Assembly: GCA_937889015.1 (NCBI GenBank)
Contig: CALARR010000197.1
Location: 1 to 41,269, forward strand
DNA: 41,269 bases
Reading direction: 5' to 3'
Origin: an uncultured Planctomycetales bacterium
Lineage (GTDB): Bacteria; Planctomycetota; Planctomycetia; Pirellulales; Thermoguttaceae
Shown: positions 17,819-26,650 of the stretch, piece after piece
Position numbering within the stretch: position 1 is the stretch's first letter
How the letters are laid out: the number at the start of each line of letters is the position of its first letter
Position numbers and translations under genes: made by a program
Notes under the pieces: generated by a model
Seen by the model: the letters and a program-made list of their open reading frames with translations, nothing else
Database searches by the model: none
Told to the model about the DNA's origin: nothing

Positions 17819-20164
17819 TCATGCCTGCCGCACGGGCCGTTCAGGCTTGTGCCGCTGCAATTGGGCGACGATCGCCGCCAGCAGGCGCGGACGATCGATG
17901 GGCTTGGCCGCATAGCCGTTGCAGCCGGCCATTCGGCAGGCCTCTTCGTCCCCTTGCATGGCGCTGGCCGTCAGGGCCATGATCGGTCCCTGAAGACCTG
18001 CGGCACGCAGGCGGCGCGTGGCCTCATAACCGTCCATGACCGGCATCTGCATGTCCATCAGGATCAGGTCGTAGGGCTGGCCCGCGGCGCTGGCTGCCAG
18101 AGCCTTCTGGCAAGCGTCGTCGCCATTTTCCGCAATCACGACTTCGGCCCCCGCCTTGCGCAGCAGGAAGGCGATCAGCCGTTGATTGTCGGGGCCGTCC
18201 TCTGCCAGGAGGATGCGGCCCTGCAGCGACTGGGTGTCTGGCGCGGCGTCTGCCGTGGGTTCGCCGAGAGCGACCGGAGGCTGGAATGGAGCATCGCACA
18301 GTCGCAGGTCCTCCATCGCGCCCGCATCCACCGTCACGCTGAACGTGCTGCCGACGCCGGGACTGCTGCTGACGCTCAAGTCACCACCCAGCAACTGGCA
18401 AAGCCGCCTGCTGATGGCCAGGCCCAGTCCCGTGCCGCCGTACTTGCGGCTGGTCGAGGTTTCCGCCTGGCAGAAGGGGGAGAAGAGGCGGGCCATCTGC
18501 TCCTGGTTCATGCCGATGCCGGTATCGATGACGTCGAACTGTACGCAAGGCGACCTGCCACAGCGCTGCACGAAGCGCGTCACCAGCCGCACCTCACCCA
18601 CCTCGGTGAACTTGATGGCGTTGCCCACCAGGTTGATGAGGATCTGCCGCAGTCGCAGCGGGTCGGTGTAGACGGTCTCCGGAAGCGGCCCCGCCGATTG
18701 GGCCCCGAGTCTCAGCCCCTTGCTGTCGGCGCGAACCTGCATCAGCCGCAAGACTTCGTGGACCACTTCTATCGGTCGGCAGGCAACGTGTTCCACATCC
18801 AGCTTGCCGGATTCGACCTTGGACAGGTCCAAAATGTCGTTGATCAACTCCAGCAGGTATTGTCCGTTGCGCTGGATGGTGTGCAGGGCCTCCACGCGTT
18901 CGTTAGGCGCGTCTTCTGTCTCGGCTTCCTCCAACAGCACGTCGGCGAAGCCCAAAATGGCCGTCATCGGAGTGCGGATCTCATGGCTCATATTGGCCAG
19001 AAAGGCGCTCTTGGCGCGCACCGCCGACTCGGCCATTTGATTGAACTCTTCCAGCGCCTGATTCGAGGACTGCAGGGCGACGACGTGCTGTTCCAACTCC
19101 TCTTTCGACAGACGCAGATCCTCTTCCATCTGTTTGCGCTGCGTGATGTCGGCATGCGTCCCGCACATCTGCAGCGCGCCTCCGTCGCTCGTCCACGACG
19201 CAACCTTACCCCGATCATGGGTCCAGATCCATCGCCCGTCCTTGTGCCGCACTCGGCATTCGCATTCATAGAAGGGCAACTCGCCGCGAAAGTGCCGCTG
19301 CAACAACTGTTCGGCACGCCGCAGATCCTCGGGATGACACAAAGCCCTGTAGCCCTCGATATCCAGGGGCGACAACTCCTCCAGGCTATAGCCGATCATC
19401 TCCGCCCATTGCCGGTTGACGATCACCTCGCCGCTGTGCACATTCCACTGCCAAATGCCGACGTTGGTCCCCTCGAGGACGTTCGCCATCCGCAATTGGC
19501 TCTCGCGCAACTCGTCTTCCGCCCGCTTCCGTGCGCTCACATCCACGCACGTGCAGAGCACGCCGGTGATCTCGCCGGCCAGGTCGCGCGCCGGCGTGCG
19601 GATGACGTTCATCCAGCGCGGGCCATCCTGAAGCGTAATCAAAACGTCGCGCTGCAGCGTCTGCCCCGTCTGCAAAACGTGCCGATCGTCGATCGAACAC
19701 ATCTCCGCCTCGGCGCGCGGAAGCAATTCGGAGGCCAATCGCCCCACGACCTCGTGCCGGCTCCGGCCAATCCACGCCAGAAAGGCCGCATTGGCCTCCC
19801 GGTAGCGACCCTCCTTGTCTTTCAGCGCAACCGGATTCGGACTCGCGGCCAGCACCATCCGCATCAGGCTGTTTTGCTCTGCGAGAAAGCGGCAGCGTCG
19901 CGTCTGCGTGAGGGGTTCCAGCCAACGTGTGGCCAGGATCGCGCCCTGGCGAACCCAGGTCCAGAGCTTGCTGGGGCGGGGCGAGGAGATGGACGGTGCG
20001 GCGCGCCGCCAAGCCGCGTACAGACCGCGCCGAATTCGCCGCCAGCGGCAGTTCGCGCTTCCGTCGGCCACAGGGGCGGCAGGGGGGCCTAGCTCACCGG
20101 TTTCAGCCACCTCTCCCCGGGGCCCGGCCGGGGACGAGCTAGCAATAGTCGACGTCGAGTCCAT
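17819..20164 (-). CDS. Soluble hybrid histidine kinase (PAS-PAS-HisKA-HATPase-REC)
   Basis: The protein has 781 residues. After a basic, Pro-rich N-terminus without clear membrane helices come two PAS domains (about 100-215 and 225-345, each ending in a PAC-type RKRAEDEL or ITQRKQMEEDL linker). A HisKA domain follows with the phospho-acceptor His394 (SHEIRTPM), then an HATPase_c domain (NLVGNAIKF, DTGIGM, GGTGLGLAI). A C-terminal receiver domain has Asp704 (LILMDMQMPVMDG) and the conserved Lys (AAKPIDRP). It autophosphorylates and passes phosphate to its own receiver, perhaps then to a phosphotransfer partner not seen here. The signal is unknown. The start has no strong ribosome binding site, so a later start is possible. 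Palindromic sequences lie upstream at 20238-20312. Confidence 0.9.
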   Translation of the reverse strand: MDSTSTIASSSPAGPRGEVAETGELGPPAAPVADGSANCRWRRIRRGLYAAWRRAAPSISSPRPSKLWTWVRQGAILATRWLEPLTQTRRCRFLAEQNSLMRMVLAASPNPVALKDKEGRYREANAAFLAWIGRSRHEVVGRLASELLPRAEAEMCSIDDRHVLQTGQTLQRDVLITLQDGPRWMNVIRTPARDLAGEITGVLCTCVDVSARKRAEDELRESQLRMANVLEGTNVGIWQWNVHSGEVIVNRQWAEMIGYSLEELSPLDIEGYRALCHPEDLRRAEQLLQRHFRGELPFYECECRVRHKDGRWIWTHDRGKVASWTSDGGALQMCGTHADITQRKQMEEDLRLSKEELEQHVVALQSSNQALEEFNQMAESAVRAKSAFLANMSHEIRTPMTAILGFADVLLEEAETEDAPNERVEALHTIQRNGQYLLELINDILDLSKVESGKLDVEHVACRPIEVVHEVLRLMQVRADSKGLRLGAQSAGPLPETVYTDPLRLRQILINLVGNAIKFTEVGEVRLVTRFVQRCGRSPCVQFDVIDTGIGMNQEQMARLFSPFCQAETSTSRKYGGTGLGLAISRRLCQLLGGDLSVSSSPGVGSTFSVTVDAGAMEDLRLCDAPFQPPVALGEPTADAAPDTQSLQGRILLAEDGPDNQRLIAFLLRKAGAEVVIAENGDDACQKALAASAAGQPYDLILMDMQMPVMDGYEATRRLRAAGLQGPIMALTASAMQGDEEACRMAGCNGYAAKPIDRPRLLAAIVAQLQRHKPERPVRQA

Positions 20165-20237
20165 GAGGCAACTTCAATCGTTGAAAGTCGTTAGGACGTA
20201 GGCGATCGACGCCGGGCGGGGCGTGTGGCGGATGGTC

Positions 20238-20257
20238 GCCATGTCGATCGACATGGC
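20238..20257. promoter_or_regulatory. Perfect 20-bp palindrome, candidate operator upstream of the hybrid kinase
   Basis: The sequence GCCATGTCGATCGACATGGC reads identically on both strands. It lies 74 bp upstream of the kinase start. On the minus strand a TATGAT hexamer (20259-20264) directly precedes it, which would place the transcription start inside the palindrome, as expected for a repressor operator. No convincing -35 box is seen. The rest of the 259-bp gap holds the direct repeats at 20281-20312 and the weak hairpin behind addA. Confidence 0.5.
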
Positions 20258-20280
20258 AATCATAGTCCGCGAAAATAGCG

Positions 20281-20312
20281 ATCGTGTTAGCGTATCGATA
20301 ATCGTGTACGCG
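20281..20312. repeat. Pair of 12-bp direct repeats around an 8-bp palindrome
   Basis: ATCGTGTTAGCG (20281-20292) and ATCGTGTACGCG (20301-20312) are direct repeats with 10 of 12 identical bases, exactly 20 bp apart. Between them lies the perfect palindrome TATCGATA (20293-20300). A two-turn spacing suggests binding sites for a protein on one face of the helix. The site is upstream of the kinase gene on the minus strand. Confidence 0.4.
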
Positions 20313-20365
20313 TTCGACCGAGTTTCGGACCATCGCCTTGGTTCCCTCAGATCGCAGCGACCCAA

Positions 20366-20384
20366 GAAAGGGGGTACCAACCCC
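20366..20384 (-). terminator. Weak terminator candidate behind addA
   Basis: On the minus strand GGGG-TTGGTA-CCCC is followed by CTTTCTT, about 40 bp after the addA stop. The stem has only four G-C pairs, so its termination strength is doubtful. Confidence 0.3.
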
Positions 20385-20423
20385 GCAAGGGACCTGCTCT
20401 GCCCGTAGCGAACCGACTTATCG

Positions 20424-23400
20424 TCACAACCGACAGACGATCCCCGGCTCCAGAAACGCCAGCCGCGCCGAGATGTGGGCCGGGTCCAGGCCAAACAGTC
20501 CGGCCACGGCCCGAACGTAAGCCCCCAATTGCGCGCGGTAGAACTCGGTCCGCGCCTGCAGGGCCCGCGCATCGCCTGCCGCCAGACGATCGCTCTTGAA
20601 GTCCAGCACATCGGCCCCGACGGGCCGCTGCCCGTCGAACAGCACCACCAACCGATCGATCGTGCCCGAGAGAATCCCCTCGCCGTCGCGCACGGCAAAG
20701 GGCCGTTCGCGCCAGACTTCCCAACGCGGTTGTCCCAGGTGGCTGTCGGCGTGTACGGCCGAACGTGCCTGGCCGGCAGCTATTTGCTCATAGGTCTTCC
20801 GGCTGAGGGCCGCGCGGATCGCCGGCTTCTGCAAAGCCGCCCGAAAGACGCCGCGCAGCTCGCCGGTGTCCAATCGGGCAAAGGCCGGCGCCGAGGCCAC
20901 CTCGTCCAGCGCCTGTTCGGCCGGTTCTCCCTCCTCCAGCCACTCGATCAGCGCTAACCAGGCGTGTATCAATGTGCCCCGCTCGCGCGCGCCCCAGTCC
21001 AGTCGCAGCAAACTAGCCAAGGGGGCCGCGCCGCCGCCCTCCAATTGAGACGGACTGCGCCATTCCAGCCCGCGCGTGCGCTCTTTCACCTGCGCCAACC
21101 GGATCGTTTTCGCACCCTCGGCGCGCGCTGCAGGCGCCGTCTTGGCCGCAGGCAACGCGCGGAACCACTCCCGATCGCCGTGCTCGAAGGCCAGGACTTC
21201 CGGCTGCAGCGGGCTGCCGTCGGTCAGGGCCTGCCGCAAAACGCCGGCAAAGGTGCCGGGGATCGTCTTCTCGTTCTCCCGCGATGGCGCGACGATCATG
21301 TGCAAGGCGTGGACCGCGCGCGTCAGGGCCACATACAGCACGCACAGCGATTCCTCCACCACCTGCCGCTCGTAGTCGTCGAACATTCGTTGGAACGCGG
21401 CAGGCAGCAGGCCGCGCAGGTCCTTCGATACGTAGCGGCAAATCCGCTCGACCGGCGCCGTGGGCCGGCTCCGTCCCAAGACAACCTCGGGCGGTTGCCC
21501 CGCGAGGCGCGCATCGAGCTCCGGCAACACGACCACGTCGAATTGCAGCCCCTTCGACTGGTGTACGGTCATCACCCGCACCTGGGCCGAAGTCGGATCC
21601 TCGACCCGCTTGTTCTCCACCAGGCGGATGAAATCGTCGGGCCGATTGCTGGCCGACGACTCATAGCCATAGGCCAGCTCCACAAGCTGTGCCAATCGCT
21701 TCAGGTCCCGCCGATCGCAGACGTCGGCCAATTGCTGCGACCAATCGTAGAGGGTCGGCCCGTAGCCCTCCTCGGCCAGGCGGCGGCGGATCGCCTCGGC
21801 CAGCCTGGCAGCCGCCGCATCGTCGCCGGGATCGCTCAACCCCAGCCGCTCTCCCAATGGCGAATGGGCCACGTGAAACCGTGCCGCCGTATCGCCCGGA
21901 TGATCGGCCACGGCCAGCAGCGACAGCACCAACTGCACGGCCGCCGAGTCGGTCAACGGATTGCCCCCCTCTTCGCTGGCCTCGATCCCGCGCGAACGCA
22001 ACTCGTAGATCATTCGCGCCACGGCCACGTTTCGCCGCACGAGCACGCCGATCGAAGCCGCAGGCGCTTCGGCATGCAAACGCTGCACTTCCTCCGCGGC
22101 CCAAATCAACGTCGCCGTGGCCGGCGGCGTCCCTTCCGCGGCGCGCGGGGCCGCCATCATCCGGCAGTAGCCTGGTAGTTTCATTCGGGCGGTCGAGTGT
22201 CGTTGAAAGCGTTCGGACCAGCGGGACACGGCCGCGGGATGGTTCTGCAGCGCGGAATTGGACTTCAGATTCTCGAAAATCCGGTTGACCGTCTCAATCA
22301 CTGCCGGCGCAGAGCGAAAACTCTCGTTCAACGATTGTTCCACCAGCCCCGGCAACTCGTCGCGAATCGCCTCGAAGATCTCGGCCACGCCGCCTCGCCA
22401 CCCGTAGATCGCCTGCTTCACGTCGCCCACGCAGAACAATGATCGCTGGGGCGTGTCGCCGGCCACGTGTCGGGCAAAGGGGCGCAATACGTGCCATTGC
22501 AGGGGCGAGGTGTCCTGAAACTCGTCCAGCAGCAGATGCGACAAGTGCGCGTCCAGCCGGTAGACCACCGCTTCCAGCCGCTCGAGGACCGCGCCCGCGC
22601 CCAGCCGCCGCGTAATGTCCTCAAAACGCATCGCGCGCCGCTCGCTCTTCAAACGCTGATAGGCCCGGTCAAAGTGATCCAACAGACGCCAGGTGGCCTC
22701 GGTCTGGTTCGCGATCCGTCCCAGCAGTACGGCGCGCGCATGATCCAGCAAGGGCTGGTAGGCTTGTACCATGGCCGCATCGATCGGCTTCCGGTAGTAC
22801 GTCCCTTCGCCCACAAACACCTTGCCGGCCAGCCCCTTGCTCAGAAACGCCTCCCAGTCCTCGGCCTGGACATTGGCCAGGTCGTTGTCGCGCGCCGAAG
22901 TAAAGCGTCCGTCCGGCATGGGCAGTGCCGCCACGGTCGCCACGGCCATGGCGAGTTGCGGCTCCGGCAGGGTCCGCGGCCGCGGCAGGCTGTGCCAGGC
23001 CGCCTGCGGCGCTTCGCAGTACAACGCATACAGTCCGCGCACCAGTTGCCCGATCTGCTCGCTCACCGAGCGCGACGCTTCGCCCTTGGTCAGCAGGTGC
23101 ATGAGCTTCACCACGTCGTCGGTCGACTGATCGGCCAACACGCCGCGGATCGCCTCGGCCTGCAGGGCCGCGTCCGCCACGTCATCCACGATCTGCCAAC
23201 CCAGCGGCAGCCCCAACTCCAGGGCGAAGCTCCGCGCGATCTGCATGAAAAAGCTGTCCAGCGTGCCGCTGCGAATGCGGTGCAGTTGGGACACCATCTG
23301 CCGCAGCAGTTCCAGGCAGCGGACCAGGTCCAGCTTGCTCTGCGTAAAGCCGCCCAGTTCTGCCGCCTTGGCCGGATTGAGCGCGCCTTCGGCCAGACGG

Positions 23401-23582
23401 TTGAGAATCCGATCCAGGATCTCGCCCGCCGCCTTGCGCGTGAACGTGCTGGCCAGAATTGTGTCCGTCGGTTCTCCGGCCGCGGCCAGGGCAATATACC
23501 GGTTGCTCAACTGAAAGGTCTTGCCGGTCCCGGCGGAAGCCCGAATCAAGATGTTGGGGAAGGGTCTGTGGCGCGCGGTCAT
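20424..23582 (-). CDS. addA: AddA-like helicase-nuclease (UvrD superfamily 1 with PD-(D/E)XK domain)
   Basis: The protein has 1052 residues. The ATG at 23582 overlaps the stop of the preceding addB in ATGA form and has GGGGAGGAA just upstream, so translation is coupled. The N-terminus carries Walker A ASAGTGKT (15-22), then motif Ia (STFTRKAA), motif II DEFQDT (from Asp353), motif III (GDVKQAIYGWRGG), and later helicase motifs including VMTVHQSKGLQFDVV (V) and LYVALTRAVHAL (VI). The C-terminus is a RecB-type nuclease with GTIDRL, VLDFKSD (Asp994, Lys996) and QLGAYVRA. The protein unwinds and resects double-strand ends together with AddB and loads RecA. It acts in the cytoplasm. The upstream half of the long open frame before 23582 is the addB shadow and is not part of the protein. 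Confidence 0.92.
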   Translation of the reverse strand: MTARHRPFPNILIRASAGTGKTFQLSNRYIALAAAGEPTDTILASTFTRKAAGEILDRILNRLAEGALNPAKAAELGGFTQSKLDLVRCLELLRQMVSQLHRIRSGTLDSFFMQIARSFALELGLPLGWQIVDDVADAALQAEAIRGVLADQSTDDVVKLMHLLTKGEASRSVSEQIGQLVRGLYALYCEAPQAAWHSLPRPRTLPEPQLAMAVATVAALPMPDGRFTSARDNDLANVQAEDWEAFLSKGLAGKVFVGEGTYYRKPIDAAMVQAYQPLLDHARAVLLGRIANQTEATWRLLDHFDRAYQRLKSERRAMRFEDITRRLGAGAVLERLEAVVYRLDAHLSHLLLDEFQDTSPLQWHVLRPFARHVAGDTPQRSLFCVGDVKQAIYGWRGGVAEIFEAIRDELPGLVEQSLNESFRSAPAVIETVNRIFENLKSNSALQNHPAAVSRWSERFQRHSTARMKLPGYCRMMAAPRAAEGTPPATATLIWAAEEVQRLHAEAPAASIGVLVRRNVAVARMIYELRSRGIEASEEGGNPLTDSAAVQLVLSLLAVADHPGDTAARFHVAHSPLGERLGLSDPGDDAAAARLAEAIRRRLAEEGYGPTLYDWSQQLADVCDRRDLKRLAQLVELAYGYESSASNRPDDFIRLVENKRVEDPTSAQVRVMTVHQSKGLQFDVVVLPELDARLAGQPPEVVLGRSRPTAPVERICRYVSKDLRGLLPAAFQRMFDDYERQVVEESLCVLYVALTRAVHALHMIVAPSRENEKTIPGTFAGVLRQALTDGSPLQPEVLAFEHGDREWFRALPAAKTAPAARAEGAKTIRLAQVKERTRGLEWRSPSQLEGGGAAPLASLLRLDWGARERGTLIHAWLALIEWLEEGEPAEQALDEVASAPAFARLDTGELRGVFRAALQKPAIRAALSRKTYEQIAAGQARSAVHADSHLGQPRWEVWRERPFAVRDGEGILSGTIDRLVVLFDGQRPVGADVLDFKSDRLAAGDARALQARTEFYRAQLGAYVRAVAGLFGLDPAHISARLAFLEPGIVCRL

Positions 23583-26365
23583 GCCGATTCCTCCCCTTCC
23601 ACGGCCAGCACCGCGCCGAAGCCGCTGTCCTGGCAAATGGCGCTGAATTCCTCGCTGAACGCCGGCGGCGGATCGGCCGGCGGCCAGAACCGCTGCGACC
23701 GCACGCCGCGGATCACGCTCTGGGCCGTGCGATCCGCCGCCGCCAGATCCGCCTCGCCCCAGGGCGCCATCAACTCGCCCACGTGCGAGGTGTCCTTGGG
23801 CAGCACGATGTACCCCACTTCCACCGGTCCCGCAACGCCCAGCGCCGTCACCAAATGCCGATACAGCGGCAACTGCAGATCGATCCACTCGCCCTTCCGG
23901 CGATGCGTCTGCTCAGGCGTCTTCACCGTGTCCGACGTCTTGTAGTCGAACACCACGCGCTGCCCGGTCCGGGCATGCACGTCGATGCGGTCGATCCGAC
24001 CGCGCAATCCCATGGGCGCGCCGTCCACGCACAACTCCGCCAGCCCCGCGCCGATCTGTGCCTCGACGCGCTCGATCTGCCAGCCCTTCTTGGCCCAATC
24101 GGCCTGCCACCGCGCAAAGGCCGCCAACCGCAGACGAAGCTGCTCGATCTGCACCAGCACCGCCGGCAGCGGGGCCTGAAACAGCGATCGTGCCTCTTCA
24201 TCCAAGGCCGCGTTGAGAAAGGCCTGAATCAGCTCCGGGTCGGTCGCCGCGGCCATGGGCCCGCGTCCGAAGCGGTCCAGCACGGCATGGGCCAGCGAAC
24301 CGAAACCGCCGCCGTCCAACTCCTGGGCCGCGTCGCTCAGGCGTTCCAGCTTCAACGCGTGACGCAGGTAGTAGCGGTAAGGACAGCCCAGATAGTCGCG
24401 AAACTCCGTCACGCGCATCGACGTGATGGGCTCAGGCAGAGGCTGCGGTCGGGGAATCTCGAAGGCCGATCGGGCCTGCCCCGGCTGCAATAACCCGAGA
24501 GGGGGCTCGCTGCCGCGCGCGCTGCGTTCGCCGAAGAACCTCTGCACGCGGCCGGCCAGATCCTGGTCGTCGCATGCGAACAGCAAGCGGCTGGGCGCGA
24601 GCGGGTCGCCCTCGGCGTTCCGCCGTCCGGCAATCACGTGCAACACCGGCCGGCCGTGAGCCATCAGGCTCAAGGCATACGCATCGCGCGCGCAGCGCCG
24701 CTGGTTGTCCTCAATACCCAGCGCGCGCCGCAACTGGTTGGGCAGAAACAGGTCCGCATTCAACGACGAGGGCACGATGCCCTCATTGAGCCCCGTGACG
24801 ATCATCGCCGGCACGTCTTCCAGCGGCAGTTCCAACCAGCCCCGCAGGCCGATCGCTTCGTGGTCGGCAGGCGGCGGCACGCTGGTCCTGGCAAGTTCGT
24901 CCAGCACCACGCGAATCGCCTCCTGCGCATTCACCGCCGGCATCAGGGCCGGCGGCACTTCGGCCTGCGATTGCAGAATCTGGCCGATCTGCTCGCAGGC
25001 ATCCAACGTCCCGCGATCGCCCGGCTGGCTCGAATCCCGCCTGTCAGCCGGCAAGACGGTCAACAGCAATTCCGCCAACGCTCCCGCCCACTGCGCCAGC
25101 GGCCGAGGCCTGCCGCGCAGCGGCCTCAACAGTCCGGCCACGGCTGCCTGCACCTCGGCGATCACCGCATCCGCGCTGCCAACGACCTTCTCGTCCACCT
25201 CGTGCGGCAGGTGTTCGCTGTAAAACCGGTCCAAGGCGCTGAGCCAGGTCTTGCTGTGCCGGAACTGTTTCTGCAGCCAGTGGTAGGCGTCCGGCTGGCG
25301 CACCAGCCCGGCCAGGGCCGCATAGCGCGGCGACTGCAAACAGTCGGCCACCGCCGATAGCAGGCGGTACGGCCCCGAACGCGCCAGCGAAGACCCAGCC
25401 CCGTAGCGCGCGCGCAGCCCGCACTGCACCAGTTGCTGCTGCAGATAGGGCACCAACTGTTCATCCGGTACGCCGACCACGATCTCCTGGGCGCTGTAAC
25501 GGCCATTCAGGCCGGCAATCGCACGCACCGCGGCCGCGGCCTGGTCGGCCGGACTGTCGACGAGCTCAATCTGCGAATTGGCCAGCGGCAAACGAACGTC
25601 CTGCCAGGCTTCCGGGCGCAAGCAGCCGTGCTCGTCGAACCGTTGCGCCCAGGCCTCGGGCGCAAAGACCAGGGCCGTGACCTGGTCGGCCACCTGGTCC
25701 AGCATCAGGCGCTGCGTGCCATTCAGATCGACCGTACCGATCAGCAGGATCTGATCCGCACTACAGCATTCGCCGTGGCGGATGGCGTACAAACGGGCCG
25801 TCTGCCGATCCCAAAGCTCCAACTCGTCGAGTACAGCCAGGTACTCTTGCTGCAACGTGGCCAGGGCTTGCCAGCGCGTCTCTTCCCGAAACCCGGCCAC
25901 CCGCGCCCCGCAGGCAGCGACCGCGGCAAAATCCAAGCCGTCCGCGGCCAACTCTCGGTGCAGCCGCCCCAGCATCTCGCCCAGGGCCAGTCGCGCCGGC
26001 AGATCGGCCGTCTCGTTCCAGGCCGGCAGGAGACTCTGGCACAGGGCCGGATCGCTGCGGCGCAGGGCCTCGATCCAGGCCAGTTGCTGCACCAGGTGCG
26101 AGGCGAACGGACGCCGGGCCTGATACAGAAGCTCCGGCAGTTCGCCCGCCGTCTTCACGCGCGGGGGCAAGAGCATGCGTCCTTGCTGCCCCGCGTGCTG
26201 CACCAGCAGTTCCATCAGACGCCGGCCGGCCTGGCTGCCCGGCACGACCAACACCACGTGGCTCAGGTCAATCTCGGACGCTTCGGCAAAACGCTGCCCG
26301 AGATACTCGGCCACTTGCGGCAGGGCCGGTCGATCCCAATCGAAGAATATCCGCCCCAGCGCCAT
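23579..26365 (-). CDS. addB: AddB-like subunit (PD-(D/E)XK nuclease of the double-strand-break repair complex)
   Basis: The protein has 928 residues. The start at 26365 has GGGAGGA 5-6 nt upstream on the minus strand. The N-terminus is a helicase-like fold, but the P-loop position reads VVPGSQAGRR without GKT, so ATP use is unlikely, as in several AddB types. The C-terminal PD-(D/E)XK domain (about 690-900) has CPYRYYLRHALKLE, GLRGRIDRIDV, VVFDYKTSD (Asp807, Lys809) and LQLPLYRH. The usual C-terminal Cys-x2-Cys-x5-Cys part of the iron-sulfur site is not present; only one Cys (SAICQDSGFG) remains. It forms a coupled pair with addA. Confidence 0.87.
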   Translation of the reverse strand: MALGRIFFDWDRPALPQVAEYLGQRFAEASEIDLSHVVLVVPGSQAGRRLMELLVQHAGQQGRMLLPPRVKTAGELPELLYQARRPFASHLVQQLAWIEALRRSDPALCQSLLPAWNETADLPARLALGEMLGRLHRELAADGLDFAAVAACGARVAGFREETRWQALATLQQEYLAVLDELELWDRQTARLYAIRHGECCSADQILLIGTVDLNGTQRLMLDQVADQVTALVFAPEAWAQRFDEHGCLRPEAWQDVRLPLANSQIELVDSPADQAAAAVRAIAGLNGRYSAQEIVVGVPDEQLVPYLQQQLVQCGLRARYGAGSSLARSGPYRLLSAVADCLQSPRYAALAGLVRQPDAYHWLQKQFRHSKTWLSALDRFYSEHLPHEVDEKVVGSADAVIAEVQAAVAGLLRPLRGRPRPLAQWAGALAELLLTVLPADRRDSSQPGDRGTLDACEQIGQILQSQAEVPPALMPAVNAQEAIRVVLDELARTSVPPPADHEAIGLRGWLELPLEDVPAMIVTGLNEGIVPSSLNADLFLPNQLRRALGIEDNQRRCARDAYALSLMAHGRPVLHVIAGRRNAEGDPLAPSRLLFACDDQDLAGRVQRFFGERSARGSEPPLGLLQPGQARSAFEIPRPQPLPEPITSMRVTEFRDYLGCPYRYYLRHALKLERLSDAAQELDGGGFGSLAHAVLDRFGRGPMAAATDPELIQAFLNAALDEEARSLFQAPLPAVLVQIEQLRLRLAAFARWQADWAKKGWQIERVEAQIGAGLAELCVDGAPMGLRGRIDRIDVHARTGQRVVFDYKTSDTVKTPEQTHRRKGEWIDLQLPLYRHLVTALGVAGPVEVGYIVLPKDTSHVGELMAPWGEADLAAADRTAQSVIRGVRSQRFWPPADPPPAFSEEFSAICQDSGFGAVLAVEGEESA

Positions 26366-26506
26366 CCCATCCTCCCGGCTTCGGCAACCTGCGAACTGTC
26401 CCCCTGTCCTGGCCGCATCCGTCCCGCATTCTACCGAAATCCTCCCTATGGCAGAAGCCGCCCGCGCAGAGGTAAGATGGAGTCCCCGCTCGCCGATGCC
26501 CTGCAC

Positions 26507-26610
26507 CTATTGCGTCTCAGGTAAGTAATGCCGCGAGGCCGACCATCGGGAGGCCGGTTTTCCCGAGCAACGGCCGGGACAGCCACGACATTCCTTTTCT
26601 GACACCCAAT
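26507..26610 (+). repeat. 104-bp palindromic MITE-like element, copy 2
   Basis: This is the copy with the best ends. CTATTGCGTCTCAGG on the left and the reverse complement of the right end (CTATTGGGTGTCAGA) agree at 12 of 15 positions, and the match goes on inward to about 22 of 29. Both ends carry a TA, which fits an element that inserts at TA. The copy lies between the divergent addB and the Tat-signal gene at 26651, whose ATG is 40 nt beyond the element's right end. It differs from copy 1 at 9 of 104 positions and from copy 3 at 15. Confidence 0.87.
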
Positions 26611-26650
26611 AGTCCGCTTCCCGCAATCCTACGGCAACTGGAGCCCCACC

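Noticed and set aside
17795..20092. Long plus-strand frame opposite the hybrid kinase
   Set aside because: The minus strand contains the complete PAS, HisKA, HATPase and receiver motifs; the plus frame has none.
23583..23888. N-terminal extension of addA
   Set aside because: The extra 102 residues are Gly/Arg-rich antisense-type sequence inside addB. The ATG at 23582 has an excellent ribosome binding site and an ATGA overlap.
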